Both the position numbers and the translations under genes were made by a program. This document shows, piece after piece, positions 7,684-16,459 of a DNA stretch of 30,914 nucleotides; within the stretch, counting starts at the first letter, position 1, and each line of letters starts with the position of its first letter. The DNA comes from JBHENN01 sp046262015 (GTDB taxonomy: Bacteria > Actinomycetota > CADDZG01 > WHSQ01). The stretch is taken from the NCBI GenBank assembly GCA_046262015.1, contig JBHENN010000014.1, positions 1 to 30,914 on the forward strand. The letters are read 5' to 3'. The notes under the pieces were generated by a model. It searched no databases. It saw only the letters and a program-made list of their open reading frames with translations, and was not told the DNA's origin.

Positions 7684-9854
7684 AGAGCGTCGCCGACGCT
7701 ACCGACCGTCTGGTACGCGGCGAGCTACGCGATCCTCATGCGCTGCTCGGCAAGCACGCCTGCCAGGCGGGCGCGATAGTGCGCGCCTTCCGTCCCGGCG
7801 CCGAAGCCGTCCGGATCGTCGTCGACGGACGGGTGTGCGGCAAGCTGGAGCAGATCCACCCCGCCGGGCTGTTCGAGGGGATGATCGAGGCCGACCCGCC
7901 GGGCTACGTTCTCGAGATCGACTATCCCGGCGAGCGGACCTTCACGGTGCGGGACCCGTACGCGTTCCTTCCAACGCTCGGCGACATCGACCTGCACCTT
8001 GCCGGGGAGGGCAGGCATCTGCGCCTGCACGAGAAGCTGGGCGCGCACGTCCGGACGATCGACGGCGTGGCGGGGACGAGCTTCGCGGTGTGGGCTCCGA
8101 ACGCGCGCAGCGTGCGGGTGGTCGGAGACTTCAACGACTGGGACGGGCGTCTCCACCCGATGCGGAGCCTCGGCGCATCCGGGATCTGGGAGCTGTTCGT
8201 GCCCGATGTGGGCGACGGCGCGGCATACAAGTTCGAGGTCCTGAACGCCGGCGGACACCTGGTCCTCAAGACGGACCCCTACGCCTTCCGGACCGAAGCG
8301 CCCGGCTCCGGTCACAACGCCGCGATCGTCCATACCTCGGGCTACCTCTTCGCCGACGACCACTGGATGGAGCAGCGCGCGGCGCGCCCGCCCGCATCCG
8401 GTCCTGTGTCGATCTACGAGATGCACCTCGGCTCGTGGAGACGGGATCGGGACGGCAAGCCCCTGGGCTACCGGGAGGTCGCCCCCCTGCTTGCCGATTA
8501 CTGCACCGAGATGGGGTTCACGCACGTCGAGCTCCTTCCCGTGGCCGAGCACCCGTTCGGCGGCTCGTGGGGGTACCAGGTAAGCAACTACTTCTCCCCC
8601 ACGGCTCGCTTCGGCGCGCCGGACGACCTCCGCGGCATGATCGACACGCTTCACCAGGCAGGCATCGGAGTGATCGTCGACTGGGTCCCGGCCCACTTCC
8701 CCCGCGACGAGTGGGCGCTCGCTAGGTTCGACGGCACCGCGCTGTACGAGCACCTCGACCCCCGCAAAGGAGAGCACCCCGACTGGGGAACGCTCGTCTT
8801 CAACTTCGGACGGAACGAGGTCCGCAACTTCCTGATCTCGAACGCCCTCTTCTGGCTCGAAGAGTTCCACGTCGACGGCCTGAGGGTCGATGCGGTGGCA
8901 TCGATGCTGTACCTGGACTACAGCCGCAAGGCGGGCGAGTGGACGCCGAACGTGCACGGCGGACGCGAGAACCTCGAGGCGATCGCATTCCTCGAGCAGC
9001 TCAACACCACGGTCCTGAAGGAGCACCCGGGGGCTCTGATGATCGCGGAGGAATCCACAGCCTGGCCGGGCGTGAGCCGCCCCGTCCACCTCGGGGGCCT
9101 GGGGTTCGACCTCAAGTGGAACATGGGTTGGATGCACGACACCCTCACGTACTTCACCAAGGACCCCGTCCATCGCGCCTACCACCACAACAACCTGACC
9201 TTCAGTCTGATGTACGCATGGAGCGAGCGCTTCCTCCTTCCCCTGTCGCACGACGAGGTGGTACACGGCAAGGGCTCGCTGCTCAACAAGATGCCGGGCG
9301 ACAAGTGGCAACGTCTCGCCAACCTGCGCACCCTTCTGTCGTACATGTGGGCCCACCCGGGCAAGCAGCTGCTGTTCATGGGCGGGGAGCTGGCGCAGGA
9401 ACGGGAGTGGGATCACGACGGCGCCCTTGACTGGCACCTGCTGGACGACCCCGCCCACCGAGGCATCTACGACCTGGTGGCGGACCTCAACCGCATATAT
9501 CGCGAGACGCCCGCCTTGTGGGAGCTCGACGCCTCGCCCGACGGGTTTCGCTGGATCGATGCGAACGACGCGAGCAACAACGTTGTCTCTTTCTACCGGC
9601 GCAGCGCGCAGGAGGACGCGCCCTACCTCGTGTGCATCTGCAACATGGCTCCGGTCCCCCGCACCGGCTTCCGCGTGGGGCTCCCCAAGGACGGGGTGCT
9701 CGAAGAGGTCCTGAACACCGATGCCGCCCGCTACGGGGGCACGAACATGGGGAACATGGGGAAGGTGGTCCCGGACGCGTACCCGTGGCACGGGCTGGAC
9801 CATTCTGCGGTGATCACCCTTCCGCCCCTCGGGACCGTGTGGCTGCGCGGATAG
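7680..9854 (+). CDS. glgB: 1,4-alpha-glucan branching enzyme
   Basis: Introduces alpha-1,6 branches into the linear glucan made by GlgE. The 724-aa product has a duplicated N-terminal region (about 1-110), a CBM48 domain (around 125-220, with SFAVWAPNARSVRVVGDFNDWDG) and a GH13 barrel. Catalytic residues are nucleophile D404 in DGLRVDAVASMLYLDYSR, acid/base E457 in MIAEESTAWPGV, and D525 in LSHDEVVHGKGSL. The LDYSR and AEEST motifs are diagnostic for GlgB. The length matches the family (about 730). ATG at 7680 overlaps the mak stop. The end of the gene overlaps the start of the GH57 gene by 16 bases. Confidence 0.96.
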   Translation: MKSVADATDRLVRGELRDPHALLGKHACQAGAIVRAFRPGAEAVRIVVDGRVCGKLEQIHPAGLFEGMIEADPPGYVLEIDYPGERTFTVRDPYAFLPTLGDIDLHLAGEGRHLRLHEKLGAHVRTIDGVAGTSFAVWAPNARSVRVVGDFNDWDGRLHPMRSLGASGIWELFVPDVGDGAAYKFEVLNAGGHLVLKTDPYAFRTEAPGSGHNAAIVHTSGYLFADDHWMEQRAARPPASGPVSIYEMHLGSWRRDRDGKPLGYREVAPLLADYCTEMGFTHVELLPVAEHPFGGSWGYQVSNYFSPTARFGAPDDLRGMIDTLHQAGIGVIVDWVPAHFPRDEWALARFDGTALYEHLDPRKGEHPDWGTLVFNFGRNEVRNFLISNALFWLEEFHVDGLRVDAVASMLYLDYSRKAGEWTPNVHGGRENLEAIAFLEQLNTTVLKEHPGALMIAEESTAWPGVSRPVHLGGLGFDLKWNMGWMHDTLTYFTKDPVHRAYHHNNLTFSLMYAWSERFLLPLSHDEVVHGKGSLLNKMPGDKWQRLANLRTLLSYMWAHPGKQLLFMGGELAQEREWDHDGALDWHLLDDPAHRGIYDLVADLNRIYRETPALWELDASPDGFRWIDANDASNNVVSFYRRSAQEDAPYLVCICNMAPVPRTGFRVGLPKDGVLEEVLNTDAARYGGTNMGNMGKVVPDAYPWHGLDHSAVITLPPLGTVWLRG

Positions 9855-11317
9855 CGGTCCACGCGCACTTCTATCAGCCGCCGCGCGAGAACCCGTGGAC
9901 CGGGGAGATCGACGAGCAGCCCGACGCCGAACCCTTCCACGACTGGAACGAACGCGTGCACGAGGAGGCCTACCGGCCGAACGCGTTCGCGTCGATCCCC
10001 ACCGCCCGCGGGGACGAGACGGTCAACAACTTCGAGCGGCTCTCGTTCGACGTCGGCCCCACGCTGCTCGCGTGGATGGAGGCGGCCGATCGCGAGACGT
10101 ACGAGCGCATAGTCGAGGCCGATTCGCGCAGCGTCGAGCGCCTCGGTCACGGCAACGCGATGGCTCAGGCCTTTCACCACACGATCCTGCCGCTGGCGCC
10201 GCGGCGCGACCTCTACACCCAGCTGCGCTGGGGGATCGCCGACTTCGCCTACCGGTTCGGCCGGCCCCCCGAAGGGCTGTGGCTGCCCGAGACCGCGGCG
10301 GACGCTGCGACCCTCGATGCCTTGATAGACGAGGGCATCGCCTTCACCGTCCTGGCGCCCCACCAGATCGCCCGCTGGCGCGAGCACGGCGGGGCGTGGG
10401 TCGATGTAGACGAGCACCCGGCCGACACCCGCGTCCCCTACTCCTACCGGCACGGGGACGGTTCCGGCCGGGCCCTAGCGTTGTTCCCGTACGACGGCGG
10501 GATCGCGCAGGAGATCGCGTTCCGCGACGCCGCCTCCTCCGGGGAGGGTCTGCTCGACCTGTTCGGCGACCGGCTGGATGACGAGTCGGGTCGGCTCGTG
10601 CACGCGGCCACCGACGGCGAGACCTACGGGCATCACCGCAAGTTCGCCGATCTCGGGCTCGCCTACGCACTCTTCGTCGAGGCGGAACGCAGGGGTTGGG
10701 AGGTCACGAACTACGGACGCCATCTCGCCGACCATCCCCCGCGCCACGAGGCCGAGCTCGCTGCGGGCGCTACGTCGTGGTCGTGCGCCCACGGGGTCGG
10801 TCGCTGGTCGACCGACTGTGGGTGCGCCACCGGCGGGGAGCCGGGGTGGAACCAGTCCTGGCGGGAGCCCCTGCGGGCGGCCCTCGATCTCGTACGGGAC
10901 GCGGCCGATGACGCCTTCGACCGGATGGCGCTAACGACCTTCGAAGACCCATGGGCCGTGCGCGATCGCTACGTCGAGGTCGTGATCGGCCAGACCGAGG
11001 TGGAGGAGTTCATCTGGCGCGAGGCGGGCGAACGCCTCAGCGGCGGCCCGATGCGCGAGGTCCACGACCTGCTCGAGCTCCAGCGCAACTCGATGTCGAT
11101 GTTCACGAGCTGCGGCTGGTTCTTCCACGACGTGTCGGGGATCGAGACCCAGCAGGTCCTCCGCTACGCGGGTCGCACCCTGGAGCTGCTACGCGCGCTC
11201 GGCGCCGGCGGCCCGGAGGAGGCGTTCCTCGCCCGGCTGGAAGAAGCGCGCAGCAACGACCCGGAGCGAGGCACCGGTGCCGATGTCTTCCGCTCGGTGG
11301 TCATGGCCTCCCGGTGA
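9839..11317 (+). CDS. Glycoside hydrolase family 57 protein with DUF3536-type C-terminus
   Basis: A predicted cytoplasmic alpha-glucan-active enzyme (amylase, glucanotransferase or branching-type; exact reaction unknown). It opens with HAHFYQPPRENPW, the GH57 region 1. Candidate catalytic residues are E151 in GLWLPETAAD and D259 in HAATDGETYGHH. The second half (SWSCAHGVGRW, DCGC, GWNQSWR, MFTSCGWFFHDVSGIE) matches DUF3536-containing GH57 proteins. At 492 aa it is, from memory, much shorter than many relatives, which run to about 800 aa and continue past the region where this one stops. GTG at 9839 is the only start in frame that keeps region 1 intact; it overlaps glgB by 16 bases, making this the fifth coupled gene of the operon. 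Its last 17 bases overlap the end of the convergent LVIVD gene. The family call is confident; the substrate is inferred from context. Confidence 0.88.
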   Translation: MAARIAVHAHFYQPPRENPWTGEIDEQPDAEPFHDWNERVHEEAYRPNAFASIPTARGDETVNNFERLSFDVGPTLLAWMEAADRETYERIVEADSRSVERLGHGNAMAQAFHHTILPLAPRRDLYTQLRWGIADFAYRFGRPPEGLWLPETAADAATLDALIDEGIAFTVLAPHQIARWREHGGAWVDVDEHPADTRVPYSYRHGDGSGRALALFPYDGGIAQEIAFRDAASSGEGLLDLFGDRLDDESGRLVHAATDGETYGHHRKFADLGLAYALFVEAERRGWEVTNYGRHLADHPPRHEAELAAGATSWSCAHGVGRWSTDCGCATGGEPGWNQSWREPLRAALDLVRDAADDAFDRMALTTFEDPWAVRDRYVEVVIGQTEVEEFIWREAGERLSGGPMREVHDLLELQRNSMSMFTSCGWFFHDVSGIETQQVLRYAGRTLELLRALGAGGPEEAFLARLEEARSNDPERGTGADVFRSVVMASR

Positions 11318-12464
11318 ACCTCAACACGTCGAGCCCTCGGTTGTAGTCCGTTGCATACACGATCCGGTCGGAGATCCAATATGCGCCCGAGGTCGATCCG
11401 GTAAGCGGAAGGAAGTACCCGGCCGCGCGGATCCGACCCGTGCTCGAGACCCTCAAAAAGCGCGTCCCGTGCTCGTACCACGCCATCGCGACGAGTCCCC
11501 CGTTCCGGAAGCTCGGGTGGGGGTCGAACCAGTGGGCGCAGTACTGGTTGAGCATCGCCTGTCCGTCGGTGGGGGGCCCGTTGGCGACGCGGAACTGGTC
11601 GACCATGCGGAAGCTGTGGGACGTGCGCCAGCTGCGCGTGCTCCAGGTCATGAACGTCCCCGCGTCGCGGCCCTCGCACGACGGCCCCCCGCTCTCACCG
11701 CCGGCGAGCAGGAACCGGTCCCTTCCCCGGCGCGGCCACACGTTCCCGTGGATGAAGCGATGGTCCCGGTTGGCGCCGAGAGCGAGCAGCCTCGGGTGGG
11801 CGGGATCGGCGCGGGCATCGAGGAACAAGAGCGGCTGCGTCGACGTCACCACGCGCCCGGGCGCGACCTCGGTCACGTCGTGGCGCCCGCGACCGAGGGG
11901 CATGCCACGGTCCCAGCGTCCCGCGAGGCGCGGCCGGCGAGGCCGGCGGAGGTCCACGATCTTGCCACCGGAGGTATACGCCCACTTGCAATCGAGCACG
12001 CACGTGATCGTGTGGTCGTCGGCCCCGGCTAGCGAGCCGATCACGTGTGGGTCGGTCTTGTCCCTCACGCTGATCACGCTGAGGGTTCCTCCGTTACCGA
12101 CGAGCAGGATCTTGCCGTTGGTGTCGACGTCCTCTTCGGGGAAGTAGTACTCCCCCGGCGGCGCGAGGAGGAGATGCCCCACCTGACGCGGAGCGGCCGG
12201 GCGCGCCACATCGTAGATCGTGAGGTCGCGCTCGGTGGTGATGTAGAAGTACCTCCCCACCCTGCGACCGCCGGCGCTATCGCTATGCAGGGGCAGGTTC
12301 CTGACCAGCTCGACGTTGTCCGACGCGACGTACCCGGGGCCAAGCCTGTTCGGCGGCGCGCCGACGTCCCTGGGTGTGGCCGACGATCCCGGGGCGCCGA
12401 GCGCGAGCGAAGCGGCCACTGCGGCCAGCAGCGGAACCAGCAGCCTCACTGCCCGGACCGACAC
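11301..12464 (-). CDS. Secreted LVIVD-repeat beta-propeller protein (paralogue 2)
   Basis: An exported protein of unknown role, 387 aa from GTG 12464. The N-terminus has basic residues and then a hydrophobic stretch LLVPLLAAVAASLALGA, a signal peptide. The body shows repeats of the LVIVD type (YFYITTERDLTIYDVARP, LSVISVRDKTDP, IVDLRRPRRP, RNGGLVAMAWYEHGTRFLRVS), as in bacterial beta-propellers. It shares HTxTCxLxCKWAY, CxHWF and YEHGTR blocks with the upstream neighbour, so the pair arose by tandem duplication. The two cysteines of TCVLDCKWAY suggest a disulfide. No good Shine-Dalgarno precedes 12464; GTG 12449 is an alternative start. It is downstream of its paralogue by 40 bp, probably in the same transcript, and its end overlaps the convergent GH57 gene by 17 bases. 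Confidence 0.85.
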   Translation of the reverse strand: MSVRAVRLLVPLLAAVAASLALGAPGSSATPRDVGAPPNRLGPGYVASDNVELVRNLPLHSDSAGGRRVGRYFYITTERDLTIYDVARPAAPRQVGHLLLAPPGEYYFPEEDVDTNGKILLVGNGGTLSVISVRDKTDPHVIGSLAGADDHTITCVLDCKWAYTSGGKIVDLRRPRRPRLAGRWDRGMPLGRGRHDVTEVAPGRVVTSTQPLLFLDARADPAHPRLLALGANRDHRFIHGNVWPRRGRDRFLLAGGESGGPSCEGRDAGTFMTWSTRSWRTSHSFRMVDQFRVANGPPTDGQAMLNQYCAHWFDPHPSFRNGGLVAMAWYEHGTRFLRVSSTGRIRAAGYFLPLTGSTSGAYWISDRIVYATDYNRGLDVLRFTGRP

Positions 12465-12504
12465 CGCGAGAGCGCCGGTGCGGCCGGAGTGGAGATGCGC
12501 GGCT

Positions 12505-13632
12505 CTACGTCTTTCCGTTGTAGCGCAGGATGTCGATCCCACGTGTGTAGTCGATCGCGTAGATCAGGTCTTTGGTCATCCACTCCGCCATCGAGGTGGA
12601 ACCTCCGTAGGGCATGAAGTAGCCCACCTCTTTGATCTTGCCGGCGGACGAGACGTCGACGATGCGGGTGCCATGCTCGTAGTACCCGATCGCCACGAGA
12701 CCACCGTTCTTGAAGGTGGGGTGCGCCTCGAACCAGTGGGCCGAGCAACCGAGGCCATTCGCCGGGGGCTTCCCGTCGGTATAGGTGCCGTTGCCGAGCT
12801 TGAAGGTGTCCGCCAGGTGGAACGTGTGGGTCTTCTTGTAGCCCTTCGTGTCGAAGGTCTGGAAGCCGCCGTCGTTGTCGTTACACCGGGTCTGGGCGTT
12901 CTGCTCGGCCTGGACCAGCAGCCAGCGGTCCTTCCCGCCGCGCGGCCATGCGGTCGAGTGGATGATGGGCGTGTTCTCGGGGTGCTCTGCGGACGCGATC
13001 ACCTTGGGCTTCAGAGGGTTCCGCACGTCGATCGCCGGGACGGGCCCCGAGTACGTCGACGCGACCGCGAACCCGTTCTTGTACTCGTCGAGGTCGTGCA
13101 CCCCGACCTGTATGCCGGTGAGCTTCTTCCAGTCTTGCTCCTGCTTCACCGGTTTGGCCGGGTTGCGCAGATCGGTGATGTAGCCCTCCGAGCTGTAGGC
13201 CCACTTGCACTTGAGGATGCACGTCGTCGTGTGACCGCCGGCGCCAGGCAGCTCCGCAAGCAGAGTGATGTTCGTCTTGTCCTCGACGTCGTAGACGTAC
13301 AGGACGTCCTGGGGGAGCTCTGCGGAGAAGATCAGGATCTTGCCGTTGGTGGCGACGTCCTCGTTCTCGAAGCGGAACCCGATCGGTTCGATGTCGAGCA
13401 GCGCCGGGGCCTCGGGCTGTGAGATGTCGTAGATCGAGATGTTCTTCCAGCTCGTCAGGTACATGTACTTGCCCACGATCGTGGCGCCGGTCGACGAGCC
13501 CACCTCGAACGGCACGAAGCCCACGTACTCCACGTTGTCGGAGGCCACGCCGCCGGCGGTGGGACCTGCCGTGGCAGCCGGGAGCGCGGTCATCAGGAGC
13601 GGCAGCGCGAGCAGAGCGGCCAGTCGCCTCAT
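12505..13632 (-). CDS. Secreted LVIVD-repeat beta-propeller protein (paralogue 1)
   Basis: An exported protein of unknown function, 375 aa. MRRLAALLALPLLMTALPAATAG is a signal peptide with a likely cleavage after ATA. LVIVD-type propeller blades follow (MYLTSWKNISIYDISQPEAP, VLYVYDVEDKTNI, YITDLRNPAKP, PAIDVRNPLKP, GLVAIGYYEHGTRIVDVS). The paired cysteines in HTTTCILKCKWAYSS and the later CSAHWFEAHPTF block are shared with the next gene. ATG at 13632 is preceded by AGAAGGGA about 7 bases upstream, a good ribosome site. An 80-bp gap separates it from the vWA gene upstream; a small hairpin (ACCGG...CCGGT) is present there but no T-run. The frame stays open well upstream of 13632, but that extension is arginine/proline-rich and overlaps the vWA gene, so I reject it. 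Confidence 0.9.
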   Translation of the reverse strand: MRRLAALLALPLLMTALPAATAGPTAGGVASDNVEYVGFVPFEVGSSTGATIVGKYMYLTSWKNISIYDISQPEAPALLDIEPIGFRFENEDVATNGKILIFSAELPQDVLYVYDVEDKTNITLLAELPGAGGHTTTCILKCKWAYSSEGYITDLRNPAKPVKQEQDWKKLTGIQVGVHDLDEYKNGFAVASTYSGPVPAIDVRNPLKPKVIASAEHPENTPIIHSTAWPRGGKDRWLLVQAEQNAQTRCNDNDGGFQTFDTKGYKKTHTFHLADTFKLGNGTYTDGKPPANGLGCSAHWFEAHPTFKNGGLVAIGYYEHGTRIVDVSSAGKIKEVGYFMPYGGSTSMAEWMTKDLIYAIDYTRGIDILRYNGKT

Positions 13633-13712
13633 GGGTTGGTCCCTTCTGTCGAATCGGTTAAGCGGATCGGCTGAGGGTGAGGTTCTCCACCGGCTCCCCC
13701 GGTCCTGCACGG

Positions 13713-16457
13713 CTACCGGATCCGGCGAACCCGCACCCGCGCGCGCGCGGCAGAGCAGGCGTACGCACACGCCAGGGAGGTCACCACCGCACCAGCACCC
13801 AGGACCGCATAGACGGGCGCGGGGGAGGTTCGGCGGCGGTAAGCGCTGAAGGCGTGCTGTTCGCCCATCTGGTCGCGGGTGGCGTCGAACGCCTGCACGA
13901 ACGCCATCTGGGGCTGCTCCTCGTGCTGCGCCGCCACCGCCCCCTGCGCTTGGGCTTGCGCCTGGGACTGGGGGGCGCCGCTCAGCTCGATCACCGGCGG
14001 CGGCGGAGGAGGAGGTGGTGGTGGGACCACCCCGATGGCGCCTGCCGCGGGCACCAGCAGCGCCGCAGGGTCTGGTCTGTCTCCAGGGAGCCCGCGGCAC
14101 ACGACGACGGCTCGGGCCGATTCGAGGACGCGCCCTCCCGTGACCGCGTCGAGCCTCACCGCGGTGCGCTCGCCGGCCAGCGACGCCGGACAGTGGAAGC
14201 CGACGTCGAAGTCGAGCGAGTTGTTAGCCTGCAGGACGACCGACTCGTAGGTGCGCGGCAGCACCTCGGAGACGACCCGAGCGCCCCCCGCCTCCAGGCG
14301 CACGGTCGCCTTCTCGGCTACGGCGCCCACCATCTCTACGATCGCCGGAGCCAGGCTCTGACCTGCCTCGACCCGTTGGATAGCGAACTGGCATACCAGG
14401 GGATCGCCGGAGGAGACATCCGCGCTGCCGTCGGCGTCGCAGTCGACACCCCCGACCGGAGCGACCGCACCGGTTCCTTTAGCGATCTGTTCGAGGTCGG
14501 CGCGCGGCGCCCCCCCGACAGATAGACCCACCTGCAACATGTCCCTCGCCCGGAACGCCGCGATGACCTCCTCGGGCTCGGGGATGTCGGGCGGGACCGG
14601 GTTCCTGCCGCGCGTCGCCGCCTCGTCGGGGTCCGGCGCGCCGCGCTCCTCGTCGCCGAACACCTCGTCGGTCGCCATCAGCACGACCTTGAGCGCCTGC
14701 TCGCGGAACACCGGCTCGAGACCGGCCGGGACGTCGTGACCACCGGGACCGGGGGGATAGAGGTCCTGGCCCTCCCCGGTGGCGGACTGATAGAGCGCGC
14801 CGAGATGCGAGTCGTAGCTCCCGCCCGACGCCGCGTCCAGCTCCCCGATCTCCTCGTAGAGCACCTGCGAGCCGGGTTCGATGTCGAGCACGCGCCGGTA
14901 CACGAACGTCGACTCGCACTGGTTCCGTGGGACGCTCGATGGGACGTCCTCACACATCGGACGTGTCGGGTAGGTGTCCGGATAGGAGCGGAACTCGCCG
15001 AGGCCGAACTGGACGTCGATCCGGGCGGCGTCGAGCCGCCGCACGATCTTGAAGAGGGCATCGCGCAACCCCGCGATGGCCGGGCCCATGCTGCCGGAGG
15101 TGTCCACGAGGAAGTAGACGTCCAGCGGGACCGGCGTCCGCGACAGCCGGAGGCGGTACGAGACGCGGCGCGACTCGCCGGGATCAAGCACGATCCTGCG
15201 CCCGCGCGGGGCGAGGCTCGCGGGGCGTTGGTGCACGTTCTTACCGTCTACGTACACGGGCACGTCGACGAGCCGGGGCGGCAGGTTGGTGAAGTACTCC
15301 AAGCCAACGCGACCGGTATAGATCGCCACCGTGTCAGAGGTGTGACCGTAGAACCGCCCCCGGCGATCGGAGGTGAGGTCGACCACGTCCTTTACCGGAG
15401 CGAGCGCGCTGATCCACGATGACGTGGATGGGCTGAACACCCATACCTTGCCGCCTACCGAGCTGAGGATCTGATCCCGCGTCCGGCCATGGGCGATGGA
15501 ATCCGCCGTGCCCGGTGGAGTGGTGACGCTCAGCCAGTTAGCGCCGCCGTCGTCGGACTTCAGGAAGCGCACAGGCTCGGGGTCCGCGTCCACGGCCATC
15601 ACCGAAGCGGGGTCCCCCCGCGCATGGAACACGCTTGCCGGGCCGGCCTCGGCCTCGAAATGTCCTTCGACTCGCGCGAAGCGGCGGCCGCCGTCGCGCG
15701 AGCGCAGGAGACCCTCCGGTCCCCACGCCCACAGGTCGGCGGCGTCCAGTGGGTCGACCTTGAGGTCGACCATGCGCGGCGAGCCCGCCTCACCCAGGTC
15801 GGAGCGGAGCGCCCACGTCTGACCGCCGTCCTCGCTCGCGTAGAGGAGATCGACCGCGCCGCCACCGAGGTTCACACCGAGGTAGAAGATCAGCGGGTTG
15901 CTCGGTGCCGGCCGCAAGAAGTCGGGCTCTCCCTCGGGAGGCAGGCCCCGGTCGCGGCTCTGCCACGACTCACCGGCATCGTCGCTGACCATGATGTGCG
16001 GTCGCCCGAGCGCGCCGGCGGTCTCCTCCACCTGCAGGATCACCCTGCCGGTCCCCGGCGAGACGACGATGCGTTCGATGCGCGCGGCGGCGGCCGGGAA
16101 CGGCTGGTCGACCGAGGGCAGGTCCTCCAGGGCGTACGACTGCTTCCAGACGCAGCCTCCATCGCGCGATCTCATCACGGCCGTCCCGTTGGTGATGTAC
16201 ATCACGTCGGGGTCGGCCGCATCCACCGCGTAGCCGGAGATCGTCTGGGCGCCGGTCGTGAACGTCAAAGGACGGATCAAGGTCCACTGCGGCACGAGGT
16301 GGATCCGTCCTTCGATCGGGCATTGCTTGGCCGCCGACGACGCCCGCGCCGACGACGTTGGCGCGAACGGGGCCAGCGCGACCGCGCCGGTCAGGCCCGC
16401 GACGGCGACGGCCGCGGCAGCACGCGCCCAGCCCTTCGAGCCCGCTCGCGTCGACAC
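13713..16457 (-). CDS. Surface-anchored Asp-box propeller / vWA domain protein
   Basis: A large cell-surface protein (914 aa) of unknown role, probably adhesive or a partner of another protein. In order: a signal peptide (1 to about 40); a sialidase/Vps10-like propeller with five Asp-box motifs SxDxGxx(W/F) at about 97, 158, 208, 253 and 301; a von Willebrand A domain starting near 446, with the MIDAS DTSGS (D452, S454, S456); a beta-rich domain; ten consecutive prolines (812-821); a QSQAQAQAQ linker; and a C-terminal transmembrane segment (about 882-900) followed by a basic tail. No LPXTG motif is seen. It starts at GTG 16457, with AGAGAGG 6 bases upstream, only 2 bp after the ftsH-like stop, so the two are co-translated. 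Ten prolines in a row should make translation depend on EF-P. Confidence 0.92.
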   Translation of the reverse strand: MSTRAGSKGWARAAAAVAVAGLTGAVALAPFAPTSSARASSAAKQCPIEGRIHLVPQWTLIRPLTFTTGAQTISGYAVDAADPDVMYITNGTAVMRSRDGGCVWKQSYALEDLPSVDQPFPAAAARIERIVVSPGTGRVILQVEETAGALGRPHIMVSDDAGESWQSRDRGLPPEGEPDFLRPAPSNPLIFYLGVNLGGGAVDLLYASEDGGQTWALRSDLGEAGSPRMVDLKVDPLDAADLWAWGPEGLLRSRDGGRRFARVEGHFEAEAGPASVFHARGDPASVMAVDADPEPVRFLKSDDGGANWLSVTTPPGTADSIAHGRTRDQILSSVGGKVWVFSPSTSSWISALAPVKDVVDLTSDRRGRFYGHTSDTVAIYTGRVGLEYFTNLPPRLVDVPVYVDGKNVHQRPASLAPRGRRIVLDPGESRRVSYRLRLSRTPVPLDVYFLVDTSGSMGPAIAGLRDALFKIVRRLDAARIDVQFGLGEFRSYPDTYPTRPMCEDVPSSVPRNQCESTFVYRRVLDIEPGSQVLYEEIGELDAASGGSYDSHLGALYQSATGEGQDLYPPGPGGHDVPAGLEPVFREQALKVVLMATDEVFGDEERGAPDPDEAATRGRNPVPPDIPEPEEVIAAFRARDMLQVGLSVGGAPRADLEQIAKGTGAVAPVGGVDCDADGSADVSSGDPLVCQFAIQRVEAGQSLAPAIVEMVGAVAEKATVRLEAGGARVVSEVLPRTYESVVLQANNSLDFDVGFHCPASLAGERTAVRLDAVTGGRVLESARAVVVCRGLPGDRPDPAALLVPAAGAIGVVPPPPPPPPPPVIELSGAPQSQAQAQAQGAVAAQHEEQPQMAFVQAFDATRDQMGEQHAFSAYRRRTSPAPVYAVLGAGAVVTSLACAYACSAARARVRVRRIR

Positions 16458-16459
16458 CG

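Noticed and set aside
7725..9803. A 692-codon open frame on the minus strand opposite glgB
   Set aside because: It is the antisense mirror of a conserved, motif-complete glgB; high GC keeps such frames open. Its product is rich in Val/Arg/Glu/Gly without domain motifs.
12505..12542. Upstream ATG (12542) as start of the second LVIVD protein
   Set aside because: It lies inside the upstream gene and places a polar Arg/Ser stretch before the signal peptide; GTG 12464 or 12449 gives a normal signal peptide.
13984..14030. The GGCGGC/GGAGGTGG repeat as a microsatellite or mobile repeat
   Set aside because: It encodes the ten-proline spacer of the vWA protein with mixed codons.
13633..14100. N-terminal extension of the first LVIVD protein to 14100
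   Set aside because: The extension is shadow-like (Arg/Gly/Pro-rich), overlaps the vWA gene, and would bury a clean signal peptide and its ribosome site at 13632.
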